Shown here piece by piece: positions 7,990 to 15,547 of a stretch of 26,051 nt of DNA (position 1 is the first letter of the stretch; each line of letters starts with the position of its first letter). The stretch is taken from assembly GCA_001805125.1 (NCBI GenBank), contig MHEF01000138.1, forward strand, positions 1 through 26,051, written 5' to 3'. The DNA comes from Nitrospirae bacterium RBG_13_39_12. GTDB lineage: Bacteria; Nitrospirota; Thermodesulfovibrionia; Thermodesulfovibrionales; SM23-35. A model generated the notes under the pieces. It was not told the origin of the DNA, searched no databases, and worked only from the letters and a program-made list of their open reading frames with translations. A program made the translations under genes and the position numbers.

Positions 7990-8975
7990 TTCGAGCTTTA
8001 TGTGATATTGCTATGAAAAATTATCAGATAGCTAAGTGGGAGGGAAATGGAATCGTTGGTATTCCTATAGATGCTGTTGTTGAGAAATGGATTTGTTACT
8101 ACTGGTCAATTTTTGACTCGTCAAAATTTATTCCTCAAATCCATGGCGAAGCTGAAACCAGTAAAACAAAAATTGCATTTAGGCATCACTTAAATAAATT
8201 GATTAATTATTATAAACGATCAGGAGGGTTGACTCGGTTTACTTTAGATTATAGAAGCTCTACCATAAATGAAGAAGTAAAACAATTACTGAGTGATGTT
8301 TTTAAAATCATCAGGAAAACTATTGTTAAAGGACCAGTTGTATATGCTGGAGGTTCTTTAGAATCAGGTAAAATATTCAAGTATGATGGAAAAAATAATT
8401 TAATTTTATTGAATATGGAAATATGGCGTGAACTTTCACTTATAGGGCATTGGATCAGTGATGCTTTAATTTTAAGATGGACAGAATTAACATCTCAGAT
8501 TTCCAAGAAATGTGTCACCCCCAGTGAAATAATTAATCTTCTTTTAACTGTTCCAATACCCGAAAGAGATGTTGCAGATGTCAAAGATATTTACCTTAAA
8601 TCAGATGTAAAAGAATGTGCTTGGACTGGTATATCATTGAAAAATAGATTTGATATTGATCATGTTATTCCATTTTCACTATGGAGGAATAATGATCTTT
8701 GGAACTTGTTGCCTGTTGATTCGGAGATAAATAGAGAAAAACGCGATAAACTTCCGACCCGAAGTTTATTATTAAAAAGAAAAGATTGTATTATCCGTTA
8801 TTGGAAATTATTGCGAACAGCCAATAAATATAGATTTGATTTTGAAGTATATAGTTTTACTGGTCTTGATCATTTAAGTATAGGCGGCAACTTGGAACCA
8901 AAAATGTTCAACCATATTTTAGAAGCGGTTGAGATTACTGCAATGCAAAGAGGTTGTGAGCGATGGGAACCTTAA
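7986..8975 (+). CDS. HNH endonuclease domain protein (C-terminal half of the split gene)
   Basis: As written, translation would need TTG at 7986 (TTGA overlap with the methyltransferase stop) or ATG at 8013. Numbering from 7986, a C-terminal HNH nuclease is clear: CAWTG (from C211), FDIDHVIPFSLW with D225-H226, NDLWNLLPV with N240, and N249 followed by KRDKLPT, giving the His/Asn metal-binding and catalytic set. The N-terminal 200 residues (VGIPIDAVVEKWICYYW and following) form a helical region of unknown role. The frame is open from 7962, upstream of any start, and joins the methyltransferase if one A is added to 7960-7965, so I regard this as the second half of one methyltransferase-HNH gene. 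DNA is the likely substrate. Its 3' end overlaps the next frame by 13 bases. Confidence 0.75.
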   Translation: MIRALCDIAMKNYQIAKWEGNGIVGIPIDAVVEKWICYYWSIFDSSKFIPQIHGEAETSKTKIAFRHHLNKLINYYKRSGGLTRFTLDYRSSTINEEVKQLLSDVFKIIRKTIVKGPVVYAGGSLESGKIFKYDGKNNLILLNMEIWRELSLIGHWISDALILRWTELTSQISKKCVTPSEIINLLLTVPIPERDVADVKDIYLKSDVKECAWTGISLKNRFDIDHVIPFSLWRNNDLWNLLPVDSEINREKRDKLPTRSLLLKRKDCIIRYWKLLRTANKYRFDFEVYSFTGLDHLSIGGNLEPKMFNHILEAVEITAMQRGCERWEP

Positions 8976-10009
8976 ACAAGAATTTTAAGTATTCCTATAA
9001 AAAAGTCCAAATTTTAATATTTTCATACTTTTTCTTGTTTTTGATAAGGATCATTAAAAGTAAAAATAGCTTAATTGATTCGAACGCCCTACTAAGGTTC
9101 CTTAATAATCATATTCCTCAGAAAGATAGCAAGATAAAAGACAGGTTGATAAATGACAATGAAAGAGTTAGAGGCTATAATTCAAACGCCTTTACCCCTT
9201 CTCAACAACAGTTGCTTTTAGTAAGGCTCCTTCCCGTTGTGCAAAATCGGATAAATTTAATAGAACTTTCACCCAAAGGCACTGGAAAATCTTGGATTTA
9301 TATTAATTTATCAAACTATGTTCGAATGGTAAGCGGTGGTAAGGTAACCCCTGCAGTACTGTTTTATAATAACGCAACCAATATGCCTGGTCTTCTGGTT
9401 AAGCACGATGCTGTTGTTTTAGATGAGTGCCAATCTATTTCTTTTGAAAATCCAGGTGAAGTAGTCGGAATTCTTAAGGGATTTTTAGAAGCAGGTTATT
9501 TTACACGTGGGAAACAAAAGGTCACCTCAGAGGCAGGTATTGTCATGTTAGCTAATATTCCCATTGAATCTTCAGGAATGCCTCAAAGCGAAAATCTGTT
9601 TGAGAACTTGCCAGAATTTCTGCGCGAGACAGCCTTTATTGATAGATTACATGGAATTCTTCCAGGTTGGGAACTATCAAAGTTTAACAGTAATATGATT
9701 TCTAAGGGAACAGGATTTAAAGCAGATTTTTTTGCAGAAGTATTGCACGTCTTACGAGATAGAAGTGGTTATTTAGAATACATTAAGGATAAATGTACTA
9801 TTGAAAGTGATAGTATAAGAGACAAGATTGCAGTATGGAGGCTTGCTGCCGGTCTCCTGAAATTACTATTCCCTAATCTAAATGTAACACAGGAAGAATT
9901 ACATGAATTTTGCCTGAAACCTGCATTAGGCTTGAGGCAAAGAATCAGAAATCAGCTATCACTTCTGGATTCTGAATATAAAAGCATGACAATTAATATA
10001 GATTATTAA
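8963..10009 (+). CDS. BrxL-like AAA+ ATPase lacking the Lon protease domain
   Basis: A 348-residue protein whose middle matches the ATPase core of the BrxL/TIGR02688 family: LIELSPKGTGKSWIY with Walker A G106-S110, SGGKVTPAVLFYNN, Walker B AVVLDECQ with D154-E155, FLEAGYFTRGKQ, IVMLANIP (sensor), LRETAFIDRLHGILPGWEL, and a closing GLRQRIRNQLSLLD. BrxL of BREX is about twice as long, with an N-terminal DNA-binding part and a C-terminal Lon-like domain; both are absent, and the chain stops where the ATPase module normally ends. The first 35 residues are odd, with a hydrophobic ILIFSYFFLFLIRII run before typical sequence at about NALLRFLNNHIP; this may be a membrane anchor or non-native DNA read through. 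Start choice is uncertain. Likely role: ATP-driven partner of the neighbouring nuclease/methyltransferase. Confidence 0.75.
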   Translation: MGTLNKNFKYSYKKVQILIFSYFFLFLIRIIKSKNSLIDSNALLRFLNNHIPQKDSKIKDRLINDNERVRGYNSNAFTPSQQQLLLVRLLPVVQNRINLIELSPKGTGKSWIYINLSNYVRMVSGGKVTPAVLFYNNATNMPGLLVKHDAVVLDECQSISFENPGEVVGILKGFLEAGYFTRGKQKVTSEAGIVMLANIPIESSGMPQSENLFENLPEFLRETAFIDRLHGILPGWELSKFNSNMISKGTGFKADFFAEVLHVLRDRSGYLEYIKDKCTIESDSIRDKIAVWRLAAGLLKLLFPNLNVTQEELHEFCLKPALGLRQRIRNQLSLLDSEYKSMTINIDY

Positions 10010-10050
10010 TAAGGAGACAATTACTTCGTGAAAATTAGGAGGTATTAAAA

Positions 10051-10302
10051 ATGTATAAACAACAAAATGTCGATTTATTAAAGCGCATCACAGTTGACCC
10101 TACTGTAATGGTTGGTAAGCCAACGATTAGAGGATTGAGAATAACAGTGGAGCAGATATTAAAAGCCCTTGCAGGTGGTGTTACAGTTGACAAGTTATTG
10201 GAGGATTACCCTGAACTCGAAAAAGAGGACATCCAGGCAGTCTTACTATATGCCTCTGAACGTATTAGTGAAGAACAGGTCTTTGCTTTGAATACAAGGT
10301 AA
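10051..10302 (+). CDS. DUF433 antitoxin-type protein (VapB45-like)
   Basis: An 83-residue protein with the DUF433 pattern: ITVDPTVMVGKPTIRGLRITVEQIL, a short helix-turn-helix region (LAGGVTVDKLLEDYPELEKEDIQAVLLYASERI), and a variable tail. DUF433 proteins are commonly paired with DUF5615 PIN-like proteins as antitoxin and toxin; the partner starts seven bases after this stop. A textbook ribosome site (TAGGAGGT, ten bases before the ATG) gives strong initiation, as expected for an antitoxin needed in excess. Forty-one bases separate it from the BrxL-like gene. It probably neutralises the toxin and represses its own operon, by family analogy. Confidence 0.85.
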   Translation: MYKQQNVDLLKRITVDPTVMVGKPTIRGLRITVEQILKALAGGVTVDKLLEDYPELEKEDIQAVLLYASERISEEQVFALNTR

Positions 10303-10308
10303 GTATTA

Positions 10309-10671
10309 ATGCCTGAAAATAAATTGAAATTTCTTGTTGATGTCGGGGTAGGGAAAAAAGTAGAAGAATGGTTGAAAGAAAATGGGTATGACGTAAAGAC
10401 CGTAAGGAGTATTGACCCGAAGGCAAAAGATACGGAAATACTCAAAATAGCTATATCTGAATCCCGTATGGTAATAACTATGGATAAAGATTTTGGCGAG
10501 CTTGTATTCAAATCTGGTAAGTCACATGCAGGAGTCTTGATTTTAAGAATGGAAGATGCAAATGGTAACGAAAAAGCAGAGATTATAAGAAAGATATTAC
10601 ATGAGTATGAGGATAAAATGAAGAACAGATTTTGTGTATTTCAAGATGGTAGACTCAGAATATCCAGGTAA
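10309..10671 (+). CDS. DUF5615 PIN-like toxin (VapC45/Mut7-C type)
   Basis: A 120-residue PIN-like protein: KFLVDVGVGKKVEEWLKENGYDVKTV at the start, TEILKIAISESRMVITMDKDFGEL in the middle and AGVLILRMED. The acidic residues of LVD, DTEI and DKDFG are the expected metal-binding set of the nuclease centre. The usual LVDENL is LVDVGV here, so one frequent acidic position is not conserved; activity is likely but not certain. Toxins of this group are thought to be RNases. It follows the DUF433 gene after six bases and its TAA is immediately followed by the cmk ATG with no space, so the pair is inserted flush against a housekeeping gene and probably supplies the cmk ribosome site from its own last codons. 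Confidence 0.85.
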   Translation: MPENKLKFLVDVGVGKKVEEWLKENGYDVKTVRSIDPKAKDTEILKIAISESRMVITMDKDFGELVFKSGKSHAGVLILRMEDANGNEKAEIIRKILHEYEDKMKNRFCVFQDGRLRISR

Positions 10672-11328
10672 ATGGGTAAAGTTATCGCTATAGATGGCCC
10701 ATCAGGCTCGGGGAAGACTACCATAGCTAAGCTTATTGCGAAAGAACTCGGGTTTGGTTATCTTGACACAGGCGCATTATACAGGGCTGTTGCCCTCGTG
10801 TTAAGAAACAACTCTATAGAGCCGGAAGACAGTGATGAAAAACTCGCGGATGTTCTCGGTAATACCCACGTTACCTTCAATAATTGCAGAGTCTTTCTTA
10901 ACGGCAAAGATGTTTCAGAAGATATAAGGTCTGCTATGATTGATCACTACTCCTCTGTTTTTTCCTCAAGAAAGATTGTCCGTGATTTTCTGCTGAACGC
11001 CCAGAGGGATGCTGCCTTGAACTCTGACCTCGTTGTTGAAGGTAGAGATACAACAACAGTCGTATTTCCAGATGCAAAAAAGAAGATTTACCTTGATGCC
11101 TCAATAGATGAAAGAGCTAAAAGACGTTATTTACAGTTCACAAAGAAGGGCATTAATATCTTTATGGATGATTCTAAAAAAAACATAATGGATAGAGATT
11201 CAAGGGATGCCAGCCGCGATATTGCTCCTCTTAAAGTGGCACCCGGTGCTCTTTTATTAGATTCATCCAATCTTTCAATTGAACAGGTAAAGAAAAAAAT
11301 ACTTGATTTTATAGGAATTGTTTCTTGA
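10672..11328 (+). CDS. cmk: Cytidylate kinase
   Basis: A 218-residue (d)CMP kinase. The P-loop is DGPSGSGKTT (8-17), followed by LGFGYLDTGALYRAVA for substrate recognition, then VVEGRDTTTVVFPDA, IYLDASIDERAKRRY, and the lid RDSRDASRDIAPLKVAPGALLLDSS. In most relatives the central motif reads GRD(I/M)GTVVFPDA; here the two residues after GRD are Thr-Thr, probably a lineage trait. Length is normal. It follows the DUF5615 stop with zero spacing; the only purine-rich stretch before it is CCAGG within that gene. It overlaps plsC by four bases. This cmk-plsC-ispH-rpsA order is common in related bacteria, often directly after aroA, which marks the genes between as an insertion. Confidence 0.95.
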   Translation: MGKVIAIDGPSGSGKTTIAKLIAKELGFGYLDTGALYRAVALVLRNNSIEPEDSDEKLADVLGNTHVTFNNCRVFLNGKDVSEDIRSAMIDHYSSVFSSRKIVRDFLLNAQRDAALNSDLVVEGRDTTTVVFPDAKKKIYLDASIDERAKRRYLQFTKKGINIFMDDSKKNIMDRDSRDASRDIAPLKVAPGALLLDSSNLSIEQVKKKILDFIGIVS

Positions 11329-11936
11329 GTTCTTTTTACTGGGGTTTCTGGACAATATTTAACATTATTTTAAGGGTCTTCTATAGATTTGAGGTTATCG
11401 GGCATGAAAACATTCCGGAGAAAGGTGGAGCTATCGTAGCTGCAAACCATATAAGTTATCTGGACCCTCTTGTTATCGGGTCCGCTTCAAAAAGACGCGC
11501 TACCTATATGGCAAAAGAGGGACTTTTCAAGATACCCTTGATTGGCACTTTTGTCAGGTCATTTTCTTTTCCTGTAAGACGCGGAAGACCCCAGCCTTCA
11601 ACAATAAAAGAAGCTGTAAGGAGACTAAAGCACGGCGAACTCATTGTCATGTTTCCAGAAGGAGGCCGAAGCGTTGATGGCAAGATACTCGACATAAAAA
11701 GAGGTGTAGGAGTAATTGCAGCTTTAAGCAAGATGCCTGTTGTCCCAGCACTTATTTCCGGGACAGCGAAGGCTCTTCCAGCAGGTGCAAAGTTTTTAAA
11801 ACCTTCAAAAATAAAAGTAATATTCGGCAAACCCATAGGAATTGATGAAAAAGAAACAGATAAGCATTTCCAGGAAAGGATAAGCAGGGATATAATCGAG
11901 GCAATAAACAGTTTAAAGACTAATGGCGATGTTTAA
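11325..11936 (+). CDS. plsC: 1-acyl-sn-glycerol-3-phosphate acyltransferase
   Basis: A 203-residue PlsC-family membrane-associated acyltransferase of phospholipid synthesis (lysophosphatidate to phosphatidate). It has the catalytic HX4D box NHISYLD (H42, D47), the acceptor-binding FPEGGRS (110-116), and VPALISGT near the end; a short hydrophobic N-terminal stretch (FYWGFWTIFNIILRVFYRF) may anchor it. The start is TTG at 11325, overlapping the cmk stop as TTGA; no ATG precedes the conserved region until well inside. Short length is usual for this bacterial type. Substrate choice (lysophosphatidate or another acyl acceptor) is not readable from sequence. Confidence 0.92.
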   Translation: MSSFYWGFWTIFNIILRVFYRFEVIGHENIPEKGGAIVAANHISYLDPLVIGSASKRRATYMAKEGLFKIPLIGTFVRSFSFPVRRGRPQPSTIKEAVRRLKHGELIVMFPEGGRSVDGKILDIKRGVGVIAALSKMPVVPALISGTAKALPAGAKFLKPSKIKVIFGKPIGIDEKETDKHFQERISRDIIEAINSLKTNGDV

Positions 11937-11966
11937 TCTCAGCTTTTACACTGATACAATAACATT

Positions 11967-12803
11967 ATGAAAATAATTGTGGCGAAGATGGCAGGTTTTT
12001 GCTTTGGCGTTAAGAGGGCTATTGACATAGCCTTTCATATAGCTAATGAAAAACGTAAGGGAGTATATACCCTTGGTCCAATAATTCACAACCCCCAAGT
12101 TGTAGAAATGTTAACGAATAAAGGTATATCACCTATAGAGGATTTAGAGACAAAAAGGGATATAAAAGCATTGATAATCAGAACCCATGGTATCCCGATA
12201 GGCCTTTCAAAAAAGATTTCTTCCTCAGGTTATGAAATAATAGATGCAACCTGTCCATTTGTTAAAAAGGCACAGCATTATGCTAAACTCCTTAAGGAAG
12301 AGGATTATCAAGTAGTCATCCTAGGGGAGAAAAACCATCCAGAGGTAAAAGGTTTAATGAGCTATGCTAATGATAATGTTATAATTGTAGATGGCAAAAC
12401 TCCTCTTCCGAAACTGAAAACCCGGGTAGGTATAGTAGTCCAGACTACTCAATCCATTGAAACATTAAAAAAGGTACTAACTGAAGCCATAGAACTTGCA
12501 AATGAAATAAAAGTATATAATACAATATGTAATTCCACAGCCCTTAGACTAAAGGAGACGGAAAAAATGGCCCGTAAGGTTGATGTAATGCTTGTTGTTG
12601 GAGGTAAAAACAGCGCAAATACAACCCAGCTTACACGGCTGTGTAATTCTCTTTCTGTACCAACATATCACATCGAAACTTCATCTGAGATTAAAAAGAA
12701 ATGGTTTAAGGGAGCAAAGTATTTAGGTATTACAGCTGGTGCATCAACACCAGAATGGATCATCAAAGATATAGCAGAAAGAATTAGAGATATAGGAGGA
12801 TAA
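11967..12803 (+). CDS. ispH: 4-hydroxy-3-methylbut-2-enyl diphosphate reductase
   Basis: A 278-residue iron-sulfur enzyme, last step of the non-mevalonate isoprenoid pathway, making IPP and DMAPP. The three cluster cysteines are visible: C12 in GFCFGVKRAID, C96 in DATCPFVKKAQ, and C188 in TICNSTALR. Also present are RTHGIP, GEKNHPEVKG, VVQTTQS, GGKNSANTTQL and GITAGASTPEWII. Full length. It starts 30 bases after plsC and is followed seven bases later by rpsA, whose ribosome site AGGAGG is in the ispH 3' end. Confidence 0.97.
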   Translation: MKIIVAKMAGFCFGVKRAIDIAFHIANEKRKGVYTLGPIIHNPQVVEMLTNKGISPIEDLETKRDIKALIIRTHGIPIGLSKKISSSGYEIIDATCPFVKKAQHYAKLLKEEDYQVVILGEKNHPEVKGLMSYANDNVIIVDGKTPLPKLKTRVGIVVQTTQSIETLKKVLTEAIELANEIKVYNTICNSTALRLKETEKMARKVDVMLVVGGKNSANTTQLTRLCNSLSVPTYHIETSSEIKKKWFKGAKYLGITAGASTPEWIIKDIAERIRDIGG

Positions 12804-12810
12804 TTTTTTA

Positions 12811-14397
12811 GTGGAACTTAAAAACAACGAAATGGAAAGGCTTTATGCTGAAACCTTCCAGAGCATTAAAGAGGGCATAATATTAAAAGGGAAGGTGTTA
12901 GCGTTGAAGCCAGATTGGGTTATAGTTGATATCGGCTATAAATCCGAGGGTATTATCCCTGTTAATGAATTTTCAGAAGAAGAGATTAATAGATTGAAAC
13001 CAGGCAACAAAATAGAAGTATATATCGAAAACATAAAAGATTCTGACGGTACAATAACCCTTTCAAAGGAGCGCGCTACAAAAATTAAGGTATGGGAAAC
13101 CCTTGAAAATTCACTCAGGAATGGTAGCCCCGTAGAAGGAAAGGTTATTGAAAAAACAAAAGGTGGTTTCTCTGTAGATATATCCGGAGTAAATGCATTC
13201 CTTCCTGGTTCACAGGTTGATATAAAAACAATCAAAGAAATCGACAGCATTATTGGGAAAAAATTGCAATTCAAGGTCTTAAAGTTAAACAGCAAAGTCT
13301 CTAATGTCATTATATCAAGAAGGGCAATCCTTGAAGAGGAGAGGCAGAAAAAGAAGGCTTATACCATTGAAAATCTTAAAGAAGGACAGTTGATGAAGGG
13401 TCTGGTTAAAAACATCACAGATTATGGTGTGTTTATTGACCTTGGTGGAATAGATGGACTACTGCACATATCTGATATCTCCTGGGGTAGGATAAACCAT
13501 CCTTCCGAATTCTTTGTAGTTGGAGATGAAATTGAAATTATTATCCTTAAATACGATGAGGAAAACGAAAAAGTTACATTAGGTTATAAACAAAAAAAGC
13601 CTGACCCATGGTCTACTGTAGATGAAAAATATCCTATTGGTAAAAAAGTTAGGGGCAAGGTTGTAAGCATTACTGACTATGGCGCATTTATAGAACTTGA
13701 AGAAGGGCTTGAAGGACTTGTTCATATATCAGAGATAGACTGGATTTCGAGACCAAAACATCCTTCAAAGTATCTTTCTATCGGGGAGACTGCCGATGCC
13801 GTTGTTCTAAAGGTTGATAAAGACGAAAGACGACTTTCACTAAGCATAAAACAGCTAAAACCTAGTCCTTGGGAAATCATTTCCCAGAGCTATAAAGTCG
13901 GTCAGAAGATTTCTGGAAAAGTAAAAACTATTACTGACTTTGGTGCCTTCATAGGCCTTCCTGAGGGTGTAGATGCCCTTATACATATATCTGACCTCTC
14001 ATGGACAAGACATGTAAAACATCCTTCAGAAATTCTTAGAAAAGGGCAAAAGGTCGAGGCCATAATCTTAAGTATAGAACCCTCTGCGGAAAGGATGGCA
14101 CTTGGGCTAAAACAAATTGAACCTGACCCATGGCTGCAAGATATACCTGAAAAATTCAAACTCGGCTCAGAATTAAATGGTAAAGTCCTCAAAATTACTG
14201 ATTTCGGCATATTTGTTGAGCTTGAGGGCGGTGTTGAAGGTCTTATTTACTCTTCTGAGATCATCAAACCGACTTCTGGGAATGTCGAGGATGTTTTAAA
14301 AGAAGGCGATGACATCAATGTCCGAATAATAAAGATAGATACTGAGGAAAGGAAGCTGGGACTTAGCATGAAAAACCTAAAGAGGAAAGAAGAATGA
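12811..14397 (+). CDS. rpsA: 30S ribosomal protein S1, six S1 domains
   Basis: A 528-residue protein with six OB-fold S1 repeats: roughly 18-88, 106-170, 190-262, 277-348, 364-435 and 450-520. The middle ones carry the strong DYGAFIEL...GLVHISEI pattern; the first two are more diverged, matching the ribosome-anchoring repeats of full-length S1. S1 binds mRNA leaders and helps initiation. GTG at 12811 is chosen because AGGAGG at 12796-12801 is about nine bases upstream. Its TGA overlaps the sppA ATG (ATGA). Placement after cmk and ispH is a frequent arrangement. Confidence 0.96.
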   Translation: MELKNNEMERLYAETFQSIKEGIILKGKVLALKPDWVIVDIGYKSEGIIPVNEFSEEEINRLKPGNKIEVYIENIKDSDGTITLSKERATKIKVWETLENSLRNGSPVEGKVIEKTKGGFSVDISGVNAFLPGSQVDIKTIKEIDSIIGKKLQFKVLKLNSKVSNVIISRRAILEEERQKKKAYTIENLKEGQLMKGLVKNITDYGVFIDLGGIDGLLHISDISWGRINHPSEFFVVGDEIEIIILKYDEENEKVTLGYKQKKPDPWSTVDEKYPIGKKVRGKVVSITDYGAFIELEEGLEGLVHISEIDWISRPKHPSKYLSIGETADAVVLKVDKDERRLSLSIKQLKPSPWEIISQSYKVGQKISGKVKTITDFGAFIGLPEGVDALIHISDLSWTRHVKHPSEILRKGQKVEAIILSIEPSAERMALGLKQIEPDPWLQDIPEKFKLGSELNGKVLKITDFGIFVELEGGVEGLIYSSEIIKPTSGNVEDVLKEGDDINVRIIKIDTEERKLGLSMKNLKRKEE

Positions 14398-15236
14398 AGA
14401 AAGCACTTTTTATCTTTCTCGGTCTTTTCTTACTTCTTATTGTTATTAGCCTAATATTTGTAATGCTACAAAAGAATATCCCAATAGGTGAACGAATTGC
14501 ACTCATCCGTATAGAAGGCATGATTGTTGACTCAAAAGACACTATTGATGAAATAAAAGATTACACAAAAAACCCCATGATAAAGGCTATTGTTCTTCGT
14601 ATTGACAGCCCGGGAGGGGCTGTTGCACCTGCACAAGAAATCTACGAAGAACTCAAGAAAACTGTAGCAAAAAAGAAAGTTGTGGTTTCCATGGGTTCCA
14701 TTGCCGCATCAGGAGGTTATTATATAGCATCGCCTGCTACCAGGATTATCGCAAATCCAGGTACACTTACCGGTTCGATCGGTGTAATAATGGAAATACC
14801 AAATATAGAAGGACTCATGAACAAATTTGGCATAAAAACAGAGGTAGTAAAAAGCGGTAGACATAAAGATATGGCATCAATATTTCGCGGAATTAAAAAA
14901 GAAGAGAGGGAGATACTTCAGAATGTGCTGGACAACGTTCATGAACAGTTTATTAAGGCTGTTGCAGAGGGCAGAAAAATGTTATATGATGATGTAAAAC
15001 AAATTGCAGACGGTCGTATCTTCACTGGTGAGCAGGCACTTAAAGCAGGTCTAATCGATGAACTCGGCACCTTAGAAGATGCAATACAATCTGCAGCAAA
15101 ACTATCAGGGATAAAAGGAGAGCCTGTGGTTGTAAGCAAAAAAGAGAGTTTTTCTTTAATCAATTTACTAAGAGGCCCAAAAGAATTAATTGGAGTTATT
15201 CCATCAGTAAAGATAAAATATTTATATTCACCTTAA
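14394..15236 (+). CDS. sppA: Signal peptide peptidase SppA (short, 36K type)
   Basis: A 280-residue membrane serine protease that degrades cleaved signal peptides. Residues 4-25 are one hydrophobic segment, so the catalytic part faces the periplasm. Conserved blocks: IRIEGMI, VLRIDSPGGAVAPAQEIY, MGSIAASGGYYIASPA with nucleophile S106, GSIGVIME, KSGRHKDM with the general-base lysine K158, and DGRIFTGEQALKAGLID. This is the short single-domain form found in Bacillus, archaea and many Gram-negatives. It is translationally coupled to rpsA by an ATGA overlap. Confidence 0.95.
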   Translation: MKKALFIFLGLFLLLIVISLIFVMLQKNIPIGERIALIRIEGMIVDSKDTIDEIKDYTKNPMIKAIVLRIDSPGGAVAPAQEIYEELKKTVAKKKVVVSMGSIAASGGYYIASPATRIIANPGTLTGSIGVIMEIPNIEGLMNKFGIKTEVVKSGRHKDMASIFRGIKKEEREILQNVLDNVHEQFIKAVAEGRKMLYDDVKQIADGRIFTGEQALKAGLIDELGTLEDAIQSAAKLSGIKGEPVVVSKKESFSLINLLRGPKELIGVIPSVKIKYLYSP

Positions 15237-15259
15237 ATAAGTATTTTGGGGAGGTTATT

Positions 15260-15547
15260 ATGACTAAATCAGTCCTCATAGAAAAAGTATCAGATAAGGT
15301 TAGCATTCTTACAAGAAAACAGACCGAGATCGTTGTCGAGACTGTCTTTGACAGTATGAAAGAAGCTCTTGTTAAAGGAGAGAAGATAGAAATAAGAGGG
15401 TTTGGAAACTTTAAACTTAAAAATAGAAGACCGAGAAAGGCAAGGAATCCAAAGACAGGTGAGAAGGTTGATGTTCCTGAAAAGAGAGTCCTACACTTTA
15501 AGGCAGGCAAGGGCCTAAAAGAAGCCATAAATTCCCGTAACCCTTAA
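15260..15547 (+). CDS. HU/IHF family DNA-bending protein
   Basis: A 95-residue histone-like protein: N-terminal helices (TKSVLIEKVSDKVSILTRKQTEIVVETVFDSM), the GEKIEIRGFGNFKLKNR strand, the RKARNPKTGEKVDVPEKRVLHFKAGK beta-arm with the DNA-intercalating proline (NPKTG), and a short last helix. It acts as a dimer compacting or bending DNA. The arm sequence is more IHF-like than typical HU, but the subunit type cannot be settled. A strong ribosome site GGGGAGG lies nine bases before the ATG. It is probably the end of the cmk-to-sppA transcript, 23 bases after sppA. Confidence 0.95.
   Translation: MTKSVLIEKVSDKVSILTRKQTEIVVETVFDSMKEALVKGEKIEIRGFGNFKLKNRRPRKARNPKTGEKVDVPEKRVLHFKAGKGLKEAINSRNP

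Larger units (their letters stand above)
6807..10050 (+). other. Accessory gene block inserted between aroA and cmk
   Basis: Four adjacent same-strand reading frames with defence-type or DNA-modification domains (zinc-ribbon/PAPS-reductase PP-loop, SAM methyltransferase, HNH nuclease, BrxL-like ATPase) interrupt an otherwise housekeeping run. A few 60-base stretches I counted by hand here are about 32-37% G+C (for example 7021-7080 and 8401-8460), against 42-48% in two aroA stretches. No integrase, transposase, tRNA or flanking direct repeat is visible, so the route of entry is unknown. Edges: aroA ends at 6806; the toxin-antitoxin pair starts at 10051 and may or may not belong. Confidence 0.65.

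Noticed and set aside
6807..10671. Complete BREX or Dnd system
   Set aside because: No PglZ, BrxC, PglX, DndB, DndD or DndE-like protein is visible; only the PP-loop fragment and the BrxL-like ATPase overlap with BREX content.
12811..14397. Internal repeats in rpsA as a mobile or tandem repeat
   Set aside because: The repeated protein blocks are the normal six S1 domains and are diverged at the DNA level.
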